A stretch of DNA of 64,000 bases from Agrocybe praecox (lineage: Eukaryota > Basidiomycota > Agaricomycetes > Agaricales > Agrocybaceae). Of the stretch, positions 1 through 10,124 are shown piece after piece (position 1 is the stretch's first letter; every line of letters begins with the position of its first letter). The stretch lies in assembly GCA_964017145.1 (NCBI GenBank), contig OZ024846.1, positions 2,232,001 to 2,296,000 of the forward strand. Reading direction: 5' to 3'. The notes under the pieces are model-generated. The model did no database searches and had not been told where the DNA came from. It saw only the letters and a program-made list of their open reading frames with translations. The position numbers were made by a program, and so were the translations under genes.

Positions 1-350
1 AAAATCAACAAGGTACCGGGGAGCTTCATATCTACGTTTTCCATATTGACTAGTCCTAGAATGCTCACCGTAATTTTCTCTGGCGGGTTACGTTCTCCGT
101 AAGTTACATAAATTTCTGTACGATAGTAATCTAAGTAGCGAGGAATTGACGCGTTTTATACAAAGGTGATCCCAACCGACTGGTGTATTAAGTAAACCCA
201 TGGTCCATCTACATGAGAGAGGCAGATATTATTATCGGACTGCATTTAAGAACCTGCGCCGCATAGAAATAAAAAGATCACGCCCCAGTTCGCGAAGAGA
301 GCTTGTACATGGGATAGATTGAATAGACATCAAGGTAAAGCTCATTCAAT
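1..350 (-). pseudogene. Decayed copy of the ORF that sits upstream of transporter copy 2
   Basis: The first 350 bases align closely with 9198-9560. On the - strand the two copies share readable peptide near the left edge (for example TYGERNPP, LVNMEN and PGTLLIF), but here the frame is broken by a stop after FLAT and by a one-base loss before the TYGERNPP stretch. The partner at 9161-9574 is open. The duplicated unit probably continues left of the window, because about 80 bases at 9118-9197 have no counterpart here. I do not recognise the protein. Confidence 0.5.
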
Positions 351-914
351 ACCATACCAAAGAAGGTAAAGGATCCATCTTTTGTATTGACTATACGATA
401 TTTTCTCGCTAGCTAAAGCGATTTGTGGTTGATTTCGTTACTGAGTAGACATTTACTGAATGCCGCCACTACCAATGGAGGTTCGACATATTGCAACTTG
501 TGGCAGCGCTTTGTAGCCACTCACCCAGTGACCACCACCAGAACCACGGTCCACCGCCATCACCAATGAATCCGCATTGTTCTTCCCATTTTCAGCCCAA
601 TTTCTCACACTAGTCCTTGTTTCGTATCCATCTAGAGGTGCTTTTGGCTGGTTTTCGCGTCCGAAGTCCACAAATCGGCCAACGTTTCCTCCCAGCCAAT
701 CAAAAGCAGCATGAAAACTTGAGAATCGAGGACCGCAAGGTTCGGAATGATCCAACAGGCGACAATGCACCAACGCGCCATCTCATCCGAAAATGAAGAT
801 GAGTCGAACCAAGCGAGGCATTATTTTGCTTAAATTCTCCTGGTCTTCCAAGTATCAGGATGTGATTTCCCCCCACTCTTGGCAAGGTCGACATTTATAA
901 CCTTACGACCAGAC
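351..914. other. Duplicated 5' flank of transporter copy 1, no gene seen
   Basis: This stretch matches the flank of copy 2 (about 9560-10124), and its distal half matches the flank of copy 3 (about 12745-13104). It presumably holds the shared promoter. A TTTATAA stretch at 893-899 lies only about 20 bases before the ATG and reads TTCATAA in copies 2 and 3, so I do not call it a TATA box. The short antisense ORFs here are not preserved between the copies. Confidence 0.5.
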
Positions 915-2812
915 ATGTCCAAGATCGAGAATCCCACTTCCTCTCGCACCGAACCATATCTTGACAATGACAACGATAACACTAACGAAAATAATGTTCA
1001 CGACTTTGACGACGATAAACCAACACCTCTCCCAATGACCCAACTAATAAGCGTCTTCCTCATTCAGGGAGCAGAACCCGTCACCGCGACGGTTATTTAT
1101 CCATTCATCAACCAATTCATTCGGGAGACAGGAATTACGAACGGAAATGAAGCGAAGACAGGGTATTATGCTGGCATTATAGTGCGTTAAATTCTAATCG
1201 TCGCGAAACAACAGTATTCTCATGCTGTTGCATAGCAATCTGCATTCTTTTTCACGGAGTGTGTAACTGTGGTACAATGGGGATACTTGTCAGACCGTTT
1301 CGGTCGAAGACCCGTATTGTTGTGTGCACCACTTGGGTTAGCAATTGCGATGCTGGTATTCGGATCTTCAACAACATTCTGGCCCTTGGTTTGGTCTCGT
1401 TGTTTCCAAGGGATTTTTAACGGAAGCATTGGTAAGTGCTGCTTTCTAATTGCAGAAGTGCTATAACTAATGCAGCTAACTGCAGGCGTCACAAAAAGTG
1501 TTATTGTCGAGGTAAATTTTACATACATTCACGAGGCGCCCTCGCAGCTAAAACTACATCAAGCTCACAGATTCGACGAACAGAGGAGATGTTTATGCCC
1601 TTTCCCCGCTGATATGGAATTTGGGAATTACCATTGGGTAGAACACATTATTTTTTATTCTCGCGGTACTTTCGCTAACGTCTTTCTGGAAAGACCGATC
1701 CTAGGTGGACTCCTATCCAATCCAGAAACTCAATGGCCGGAGTCTTTGGGTCGCATTCCATATCTTCGGAGCCATCCTTACTTTTTACCCTGCCTGATAG
1801 CGGCGATATTCTCATTCGTCGTATATATAGTTACCTTCCTTACACTGAAGGAGGTACGGGTTCCCGTGATTTATTTTGCATTACGCTCATGCATGCTATC
1901 ATGCGTTCATTTCAGACCTTACCCTCCATCGTTGTTCAAAAGAAATTAGATGCCATCGCACGAGATAAATATCCAACAGCCGAAACCAGCTTGATTAACT
2001 CCGGAGACGACAATGACTATGGCACACGCATTCATCCCTCTCGACAAGCCACATATACTTCGCAGATGACGTTGGTTGACCAAGTCAAGCCTGGCCTTCG
2101 TTCTCTTCTCGTCCAACCCATCCTTATTACATATCTAAATAACATTTTCCTCGCATTTCTTGAGATGTCCCACTTTGCGCTGGTACCTCTGATGTACTCT
2201 ACACCGCTTGAGTTTGGGGGTCTAGGGCTGGGACCTTTCCAAATCGGCTTCGCATTAGGCGCATTTGGAATGCTCAATTCTTCTATTCAGGCCATCTTCC
2301 TAGGTGGTTTGATCAGGAAACACGGGCCTAGGAAAATGTACATAATCGGATTTTCGAGTTTCTTTTTCTGTTTTGGGATGTACCCATTGATAAAATACTT
2401 CTCTCAGAGAGCACAGAGGGTCGATGCACCAACTATCATGTGCATGTTGATTCAGCTTTTCTCCCAGATGATGTTTGCCATGGCATATGGTGCGCGATCT
2501 ACGTTTTGCTTCCGCTATTAAAAGATTGAAGAGCTGACAACTGCCTCGTCAACAGCTGCTATCCAGCTCGTGTTGGTTACCAGCGTGCCTGAAGGAGGAC
2601 CTCTTGGTACTGCTAATGGAATCCTCCAGATGCTCACCTCGGGAATGCGGACTGTGGCCCCCACATTTGCCTCTTCTTTGTTTTCAATTTCATTGCAGAA
2701 AAATCTTGCAGGGGGCAATTTGGTATACTTCATCCTGCTGTGTATAACTTGTGTTGGGATGCGATGCTCCCTTTTGCTCCCAAACTCTACTACTAAAGGC
2801 AAGAAGCTTTGA
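915..2812 (+). CDS. Major facilitator (DHA1/ZIFL-like) transporter, tandem copy 1
   Basis: Predicted polytopic membrane transporter of the MFS, probably a proton-driven antiporter exporting a small molecule; the substrate is unknown. Seven exons fit in phase: 915-1181, 1236-1431, 1486-1511, 1564-1637, 1694-1853, 1916-2489 and 2556-2812, giving 517 residues. Exon 1 holds a polar Asp/Asn-rich N terminus and the first helix (GYYAGII). Exon 2 carries MFS motif A (GYLSDRFGRRP). The exon 4/5 join creates the antiporter motif C (IGPILGG). A polar loop in exon 6 (SLINSGDDNDYG) separates the two halves, and exon 7 has the family signature PEGGPLGT. The start was chosen because copies 2 and 3 begin with the same peptide. 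Exon 2 opens with Gln (QSAFFF) where the other copies have Glu. The - strand secreted-protein remnant follows tail to tail. The family call is firm and the subfamily less so. Confidence 0.9.
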
Positions 2813-2933
2813 GGCATGTTTACTTTGTGCTATTTCATTATCATTATGGCGACCTACATACAATATAGAACGACAAAGACCAAAATTGTAAAGGAATTGA
2901 ACTCCATAAATATAGGAAATTTTTGTCGAAAAA

Positions 2934-3475
2934 CGCATCTGCAGCATTAAATTTCAATATACTAACAGGCCGCCCATAGCGGACAGATTATAGCAAGAAG
3001 ACAGCAAGAAAGAAGAAATATGACGATTGTCCTACCCGACAAGACACGAACGCCTCGCAAGCAGTGTTTGCGTACTGTGCTGATTGCGGAGAGGATGGGG
3101 TGCCTCGGCAGTGGGCAGAGGGTTCATGGGGAATGGAGACGGGCGCAGAGTCCTGGTAGTTACGCTCATCAATGTATTATGTCTGCGTGAATTCATACTT
3201 TAATAGACCTAAATTGACAAGAAAAAAAGAAGAAAAAACTAAGAGGCCCGATCCAGCCGTATTAGTGCCTATTGCAACCAACAAAGCTGCTAGCTTATAG
3301 AAAAATCCATCCACTCCGACAGAGATCCGATGGCCAGTCCACTTGCTCGCATTCTCCTGAATTCTTCTCTTGGGTTAAGCTGCACCTGGTATCGAAAGTG
3401 CCAAAGGTGGTCACTTGTCCCAGCTCAGTCAAGGTCGCAATAATGATGTTCGCATGAAAACTGGAGCCCGCTGTC
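2934..3475 (-). pseudogene. Ruined copy of the secreted/anchored protein gene
   Basis: On the - strand the segment 3290-3475 reads AGSSFHAN, GTFDTRCSL and EKNSGE, matching exon 3 of the intact gene at 15081-15849. Compared with that gene it has lost about 75 bases coding for the Thr-rich stretch before the hydrophobic tail, which shifts the frame. A 266-base insertion (2972-3237) splits the tail. Similarity ends near 3475, so the 5' exons are missing. It lies downstream of, and convergent with, transporter copy 1, the same arrangement as the intact pair. Confidence 0.8.
2972..3237 (+). mobile_element. A-tailed 266-bp insertion (SINE-like or retrocopy)
   Basis: The insertion is absent from the corresponding place in unit 3 (about 15140). 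It is flanked by an 11-bp duplication, actaacaggcc at 2961-2971 and actaagaggcc at 3238-3248, with one mismatch; unit 3 has the second form. The right end is A-rich (gaaaaaaagaagaaaaa), as expected of a poly(A)-primed retro-insertion. It contains a short open frame from the ATG at 3019 to a TGA near 3190 with no recognisable product. It could be a SINE or a truncated processed transcript. Confidence 0.65.
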
Positions 3476-4221
3476 CATGATTTAAAGAAATATTGTCGCC
3501 AAGCTGGAAAAAGGGATGAGGGGATGCGAATGCAATTTGATTGTATACTGTATGAAATGTTTGTCAATTTATTGCTTCAAACTAGCCGATTAGAGAGCTC
3601 ACTTGACTTGGCCTTCAACCCACTCACTCTCCACAAGGATGCGTGTTTAACGTTTAGCGCTAGAGTCACACATCTTGCTCAATATTAATTACGCCTCGGA
3701 TACGAATAAAAAGGCTCTGTTCGAGCCTACGATCAGCCGAAGTAGCAACTCAAAAGGTAAGTATCTAACATGACCATGTCTATATGCTTCACCGCTCACT
3801 ACATACTGTACCTATTTCATGAAATATATGGTAATTACCACAAAATCATTGTGCAAAATACGTGCTACTTACCACACATGCCAAGTATAAATTTCACAAA
3901 ATTCACTGCTAACTATCACGGTCTTCTTTGACCAGGTATCACCACCGACGCCCGGGAACATCATCAGTGTCTTCGGCACGCATCATCCCGACGCACTCTT
4001 TCCCGACGCGCGCCTTTTGCGCGCGCCACTGCCCTCTGCTTACCTCATCGTGATTAGAGCCACTTGCCACTCTGCCCATTACGTGGGCTTGCCCCTATTC
4101 AGCCCATATCAATATGCTTAGTACACCACCTTAGATTTCTGTAAATATCTATATAATAATAAACATATCTACTAGTACTCTTCGATAGAGTTTTGTACTA
4201 CTACACGTTTGGGAGCGGGTA
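3476..4221. other. Intergenic stretch, no gene recognised
   Basis: This is AT-rich DNA without a convincing ORF. A short GC-rich patch near 3945-4030 (cgcccggga, gacgcgcgcc) stands out in composition. It begins where homology to the duplicated unit ends and runs to the hAT element. Confidence 0.5.
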
Positions 4222-4853
4222 GCTCAATCTAGTGCTGTACAAGCTCGGCCTCAGGCCCCCAAGCCGGCCCAAGCCGGCCCTGTAAAGCCGAGCCGAGCCG
4301 ATGTCAAGCTCAACACAGCCCACGGCCTTGGGTTGCATTCCGGAAGCCCCAGGCCGAGCCGTCGAGCCGCGGCCTCAGCCAAGGTAATTTACCTTCGTAT
4401 TTGAGGTTATGTTCGAGTATTTCGCACAATAAATTCTTTGCTTTATCATCTCTTTCGAGTTTTGAGTATATGCTGCTAAATATAGATGACATAATCATTA
4501 CCTATTTGGTCGTCCATCATGATGGACAGATTATGTAAGCTATGACAGACCTCTTTGTGTCCGTTATTGATGCGCTATAGTACGTTCACGGCTCATTTAC
4601 ACTTGTGAATATATTTTTATATGCATAATAGTACTATGTAGCTACAGTAAAGATGTACGAACAAAAAAAAACATGTTCTAATTACAATTCCATTTATGGT
4701 AACAGGCCGCGGCCCAGGCCAAAGCCGAGCCCGAGCCAGCCCTATAAAAAGCTCAGGGCCTGGGTATAAATTCTTGTAAGCCCGAGCCCCTCAAAGCCGA
4801 GCTTAAGCCGGGGCTTTCAGGCCGAGCCGAGCCCGTACAACACTAGCTCAATC
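4222..4853. mobile_element. Non-autonomous hAT-type DNA transposon with target duplications
   Basis: The element occupies 4230-4845 (616 bp). It is bordered by a perfect 8-bp direct repeat, GCTCAATC, at 4222-4229 and 4846-4853. The ends are imperfect inverted repeats: TAGTGCTGTACAAGCTCGGC on the left, and TAGTGTTGTACGGGCTCGGC on reading the right end backwards. Subterminal regions on both sides are crowded with AGCCGAGCC and related motifs (4240-4385 and 4705-4832), as usual for hAT elements. The AT-rich centre holds no transposase, so it would need to be mobilised in trans. An 8-bp target duplication and TAGNG ends are hallmarks of hAT. Confidence 0.9.
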
Positions 4854-5108
4854 TGCCCATTCGATACAATGAAGGAATTGAGACTCATTCAAATCTCCAA
4901 CTTGCAGTGAGCTTTCATCGAGCGAAATGGGTGAACCTCAGGCTTGCATGCTTTTCTACCCGCTATGAAAATGAGGTCATACTCGACCCCAAGCAACATC
5001 CGAAACTCTTTTCAATTTTGTCTGCGCCTTTCCTATACACGCGGAATACAGGGAGGTTGGGAATTTATTGGATGGGCCAGTAATGACGAGGAATCCTTGC
5101 CTGCGCTA

Positions 5109-5152
5109 GCATTTGGTGAAATGCAGGTGCAAGTGAGGATTTCACCAAATGC
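5109..5152. repeat. 14-bp perfect inverted repeat
   Basis: The arms GCATTTGGTGAAAT (5109-5122) and ATTTCACCAAATGC (5139-5152) are exact complements separated by 16 bases. They could form a hairpin or be the core of an old miniature element. No flanking direct repeat was found. Confidence 0.6.
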
Positions 5153-6439
5153 CAGTATACGGTCAGGACAAAGAGCTAACAGTCAGGCTAAATGAGTAAT
5201 AAGATCAGATTCACGTGCTGATAAGATAAGATCGCTCAAACTTCGCTTTTATTGGTTCTGAGTGCAATAATGCAGGGACGATCTATATTTTAGGCCCTTA
5301 TACGCCAAATATACTCTAAATCATATAATTAAAATTTGGGACCTTAGGTAAAGACCCCCCCCTATACAAAAAGCATGTTTACCTGTGAACTTGACGCCAG
5401 AGTCGACTGTCTTCAAACTCCGACAATCCCGGCCATCAATGATCAATGCCGAGGGCCAAATAGGTCGTGTCCCAGTCGCCACCCGAGTAGGATAATTTGA
5501 TAACTCACGAAAGACTGCAATCCTGGCGGCAATTTTGCATGGGACATATACCTAAGATCTCAATAAATTGTAATATATTTTTGTTTTGGTGTTTTAGTTC
5601 ACGCCGCGCTTGATATTTCGAAATAACTGTGGGTTGCAACGTCACGCCTTAAATAGATGCACGTTAATAACAAGTTGAGAGTCTCCTTTCCCTCGTAGCA
5701 AAATTCAACAAAAAAAATCTCAAAAAAGTGTAGTAGTCTCTATATTAAAGTCCTAAAAGTAAAAATATGCTCGATTGGAATGCATATTGTTGCCGCAACA
5801 TCGAGGAATTCTCGCCTCTACCTTCGAAGTTGCGTCCGGGAAATACAGAAATAAGGCAAACTTCCAATCTCAGAATTCTACCTTGTTTGTGCCTTTCATG
5901 TGCGAAACAAGATTGATAATTGTTCGCATTTCCGAGTTTTTGTACCCTGATCCCAAATGTAACCCTGGGCTGTAATGTACAGAAACATGACGCAGAACTT
6001 TGGTCAAAACAAATCACTACCGCCTCAGGACCACTGCTTCAAACCCAGGGTAAGTAAAAACAAGTATCAAAAGTATCGGCACCTGCTGTGTAGTATGGTG
6101 TTATTGACGAAGCAACAGGGCAAGAAGTATTCAAAGTGGAGGGAATTGAACTGTAGGACGGATCAAAGGCTTCTAGTCTTGACTCTTTAACGGTGTTGCC
6201 CTGTACATGTTTATTTTCGTGCCATTTTGAATAGAATATATATAAAATTTCATATATTTTCATTTTGTCTTAAGCAATGTGTACATGAAGTCTATTTGAA
6301 CATAAATAAATATACTATGTGTGTGCTAGGCGGGTGTTGGAGCAATTGGATGATATTCCGAGTTAATGACAAAACAAAATTGACTAATGTACTTACCAAT
6401 CAAGCCGTGTCGGGAAGAAATATTATGGTCGATGTATTC

Positions 6440-6742
6440 GACGACGACAATGTGGATGTTGTCGTCGTCCATGACAATCCAGACGCATCTAGATCATCGT
6501 GCTCCACGATGCCAAGCATCTTCGCGCGGTCAGGAACCAGACCTGGGTGTAACCGAGCCGATAGTCCCATTTGTGGTGCTTTCGGCCGGGACACGATACC
6601 CAAAGGAGTATGTGAGGGTGGGCTGGCATTTCATGAAATGGAATATATGCTGTGCCACCATTTCATGAAATGTAATGCGTGCTAAACTAGCACGATTTCA
6701 CAAAACGGAAATCGTGCTCATTAGCAGCGTATTTCATGAAAT
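6440..6742. repeat. Cluster of hairpins and triplicated palindrome ATTTCATGAAAT
   Basis: The 12-bp palindrome ATTTCATGAAAT occurs three times, at 6628-6639, 6660-6671 and 6731-6742. Between the last two lies a perfect 11-bp inverted repeat, AGCACGATTTC at 6689-6699 with its complement at 6708-6718 and an 8-base loop. Another perfect 11-bp inverted repeat with an 8-base loop is at 6440-6450 and 6459-6469 (GACGACGACAA). No gene accounts for these, and no target-site duplication was found. Confidence 0.65.
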
Positions 6743-7332
6743 TCTTACGGTATGCACTGCACCGCTCTACGAACTAATACCTCTAACTTCGCTATGTTTA
6801 TGTGCAACTGATTCGTCCTGTCAATTGAACTCTAACCCGCAGAGGTTTATAAGACGTTCAGAATTTTGCATCCGAATCATAACCATTCTTCGAAGTCTTA
6901 CACATTTATTAAATAGAGTATTGGCATATCCCAAACAACTCATAAACAAGGGTATTTAGTTCTCCTTGCGAGCTTAGCAGTACTTTATTGTGCTTTGCAT
7001 GACCTAAGTTGAGTATCTTCTAAGCGGCCACCATCTTTGGGCAGCATCCCATGTAATGGTCGACGTCTAAAAAAAATGTCGTTGAATTATTGACCCCTGC
7101 GACAGCGAAGAGCAACGACATCGTGGGGTTTTTCGCAGTGGTGCTTATTTAGACGCCGTTGAACGCCACACTGACTCTTGGTCGCGTGATGCCAGTTGAT
7201 GCAGATGTTTAAAGCTTGACCAGTCTAAACAACTATTGATACGCCTCGCTGTTAGAGATGCAAAACACTACCTGAATTGATATTGAAACCACGGGAATAA
7301 AGGCATTCATTATGCTGGTGAAGTAGTCATAT

Positions 7333-9120
7333 TCCCACTGTGGGCCCATGGACTGGTTATTATCACTATATAGAAGGGTGAAAATAGAAATTACCAGTTA
7401 ATGTCGTGAAAAAATGGTAATCACTTAAAATTGCCATTTCGGGTCTTTTTCCCTCGGTTTTGACCAGTTTCAGTTAAACCAGTGAAAATAGCACATATAA
7501 CATTCCAGGGATAATAATACCATGCTACTGGGTGAAATATACCGGATTCCAAACGGGTGAATATCTGGTATTTTCTATGACCTGAAAAAAGGGGAAAATA
7601 ACCTCACTATCCCGGGCGCTTTTTTGGTGGTAATTTTTACTGGTGTAACGGCCTATTTAAAAACCTGTTTATTGAGGTAAAATATCAGGTATGCTCGAAT
7701 AGTGTATTCTACCCCTTTTTTGTAGCTGGGAGGGTTAAATATACAGTATTTTGCTTGGGTATTTTTTGCCCGTTGTATGGGAGAAAATTGCTCAGTTCTA
7801 ATTCATTTCGCTCCAACTGTACATAGAGATTGGTTTCCCCACAGTCCCCAACAAAGTACAAAAATTAAGCAAAAATATTACTTAGAATTATGTAGCTTCG
7901 TCCGTTAACAGCCTCTGCAACACAGGCCTGTGTGTGAATTGTTCGAAAAGACGTAAGTCATTTCAAACTCCGCACACGTGACATTATTGATTAGCGCTTG
8001 ACACCCTTCCTTTCTTTCCCCGCATTTCTCTTTCCCCCCATCATCAACGCCGTTCACAATCCGCAGATTCCCTCCCCCCCACTCCATTCCTTCTCTCGCT
8101 TTTCACATGAACACGGCGCTTTGATTTTTGGTATGTTATCTCGTCACGCTCAAACGCGCCTCGTCAAGCCGTCACAGTCGCCAATGTATGTAATTTCGTA
8201 ATTTCTCTATCTTATCTAACCCTACCGCCTTTCCTGTATTTCTCACCTGCGTATAGGCACGTTATAAGAATAATTATCTCGACTTTGCGAGGTCAACGCA
8301 AGACAGCATCGAGAAACCACCGCTGTATGGATAAACACTCACCCCCTCTCAATTGGACACCACTACGAGCGATTCCGAGGCTTCTTAGGGAGACGGTGAC
8401 CATGACGAGGAGGATCAAGACGTGGTGAATGCCAAAAGTAGTTGCCCTGACAAATGTTTGCGTGCCTAATCACTACCCCGCCCATCATCTCTGGTGTGCC
8501 ACCCTTTTTTATTCCCTTTTATTGCTCGTTATTTCAAGCATACTCTTTTCATGTTTCGCAGAATAGTCCACTCGCCTCGCTTTTCCTCACTTTCATGTCT
8601 ACATATGTACTCGATCTGTAGTGTAATTAGTTCCCTTTTCTTTGTGTAATAAATCCTCGAATTTTAGCCTAATTTGACTGTCTATCTCTGGTGTTCATTT
8701 TTTACCTTTTATAAGGGGTTTAATGGTTGAGTGAATTATACTCGATGGCCCCTGGTAAAATAGTCCCAATTTTACCTAGTCATTCTACGACCCCATCTGC
8801 CGGGTTATTGTACATAGTTAACATGTCTTGTACGTCGGGATAAAATAACCATTATTTCTAAGTTTTCCTAATGCACGTCATACAGGCATTTTTGCCTATG
8901 TAAGTGGGTCATATTTTCACCATGTCTACATAGTGAAATGGACATAACCATGCTTATTTTTACCCGTTATACCTTCTATTACCACTACTTATGTACTACC
9001 CGTATATCGGGTACCCAACCAGTAATACTGTCTTTTTTCATTACTTACACGTTCTTTCTTTGTTCATTTGTCGGGTCACAAACCGGGTCATTTTTACCCT
9101 GTCCAGGGCCCACAGTGTCC
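7333..9120. mobile_element. CACTG-ended (CACTA/EnSpm-like) non-autonomous element carrying host-like DNA
   Basis: The element spans 7336-9117 (1782 bp) between TCC direct repeats (7333-7335, 9118-9120). The left end starts CACTGTGGGCCCATGGAC; the right end read backwards starts CACTGTGGGCCCTGGAC. Both subterminal zones (about 7370-7790 and 8700-9100) contain repeated GGGTRAAAAT-like motifs in opposite orientation. CACTR termini with a 3-bp duplication are typical of the CACTA/EnSpm group. There is no transposase. The centre (about 7800-8690) differs in composition: a pyrimidine-rich promoter-like tract, a possible intron ending gtatag near 8257, a short acidic frame ending CLRA near 8469, and a 3'-UTR-like tail with aataaat near 8649, suggesting a captured gene piece. 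Confidence 0.75.
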
Positions 9121-9160
9121 ACAGATTTGTCCAGGGCGTAGTTTCTGTATCCTGGTCATG

Positions 9161-9574
9161 TCATTGTGCACCTTTCCTTGACTCCAAGACCAAAGGAAAA
9201 ATCAACAAGGTCCCGGGGAACTTCATATCTAAGTTTTCCATATTGACGAGTTCTAGGACGCTCACCGTAATGTTCTCTGGCGGGTTACGTTCTCCGTAGG
9301 TTGCATAAAATTTCTGTACCATCGTAATGTAAGTAGCGAGAAATTGAAGCGTTTTATACAAAGGTGATCCCGAGCGACTGTTGTATTCAGTAAACTCATG
9401 GTCCATGGGACATTTCCATAATGTCGCACCGTAGGCCATCGACGTGAGAGAGGCAGATATTATTGGCCTGAATTTGAGAACCTGGGCCGAATGGAAGTGA
9501 GAAAGATCACGCTTCAGTGCGCGAAGAGAGCCCTTACATGGGGCAGATTGAATAGGTATAAGGGTAAAGAACAT
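9161..9574 (-). CDS. Open reading frame in the duplicated unit, unknown, possibly a gene remnant
   Basis: This is a 137-codon open frame directly upstream of, and divergent from, transporter copy 2. It contains readable blocks such as FLATYITMVQKF, TYGERNPP and LVNMENLDMKFPG. The equivalent region of unit 1 (1-350) keeps the last of these but has a stop and a one-base deletion, so only one of the two copies could work. The region is missing upstream of copy 3. No signal peptide, membrane segment or known motif was recognised. It may be the last exon of a gene that was cut by the duplication. Confidence 0.35.
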   Translation of the reverse strand: MFFTLIPIQSAPCKGSLRALKRDLSHFHSAQVLKFRPIISASLTSMAYGATLWKCPMDHEFTEYNSRSGSPLYKTLQFLATYITMVQKFYATYGERNPPENITVSVLELVNMENLDMKFPGTLLIFPLVLESRKGAQ

Positions 9575-10124
9575 TCAATGTCACACCAGAGTAAAGAATC
9601 CACCTTTTGCTGATCTTTTGTATTGACTATACAATATTTTCTCGCTAGCTAAAGCGATTTGTGGTTAATTACGTTACTGAGTAGACATTTAATGAATGCC
9701 ACCGCCGCTAATGGAGGTTCGACGTACTGCCACTTCTGACAGCGCTTTGTAGCCACTCACCCAGTGACTACCACCAGAACCACCACCATCCCCAATGAAT
9801 CCGCATTGTTCTTCTCATTCTCCTAATTTCTCACGCTAATCCTTGTCTCGTGCCTCATCTAGAAGACGTGCTGTTTGCGTCCGCACTCCACAAATCGGCC
9901 AACGTTTCCTTCTAGCCAATCAAAAGGCAGCATGAAAACATGAGAGTTGCAGTGGACTGCAAGGTTCGGAATGATTCAACGGGCGACAATGCACCAACGC
10001 GCCATCTCATCAGAAATGAAGATTCAAGCTAAGCAACACATTATTTTGCTTAAATTCCGAAGTATCAGGATGTGGCTTTCCCCCCCTCTTGACAAGGTCT
10101 ACATTCATAACCTGACGACCAGAC
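9575..10124. promoter_or_regulatory. Duplicated 5' flank of transporter copy 2
   Basis: This flank is colinear with 351-914 and, from about 9790 on, with 12745-13104. Conservation of this non-coding stretch across the three units suggests a shared promoter, but recent duplication alone would explain it. No specific binding site could be named. Confidence 0.4.

Larger units (their letters stand above)
4854..7335. other. Gene-poor stretch between mobile elements
   Basis: No ORF here looks like a gene. What can be seen is a 14-bp perfect inverted repeat (GCATTTGGTGAAAT at 5109-5122, its complement at 5139-5152), a C-run at 5347-5355, and the hairpin cluster at 6440-6742 listed separately. The rest is AT-rich and shows no homology to the duplicated unit. 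Confidence 0.5.

Noticed and set aside
893..899. TTTATAA as a TATA box of transporter copy 1
   Set aside because: It is only about 20 bases before the ATG and is not kept in copies 2 and 3.
1560..1640. Apparent frameshift and stop in exon 4 of the tandem transporters
   Set aside because: The stop appears only if the intron is ended at the cacag 10 bases downstream. Using the acceptor acatcaag restores LTDSTNRGDVYA in all three copies.
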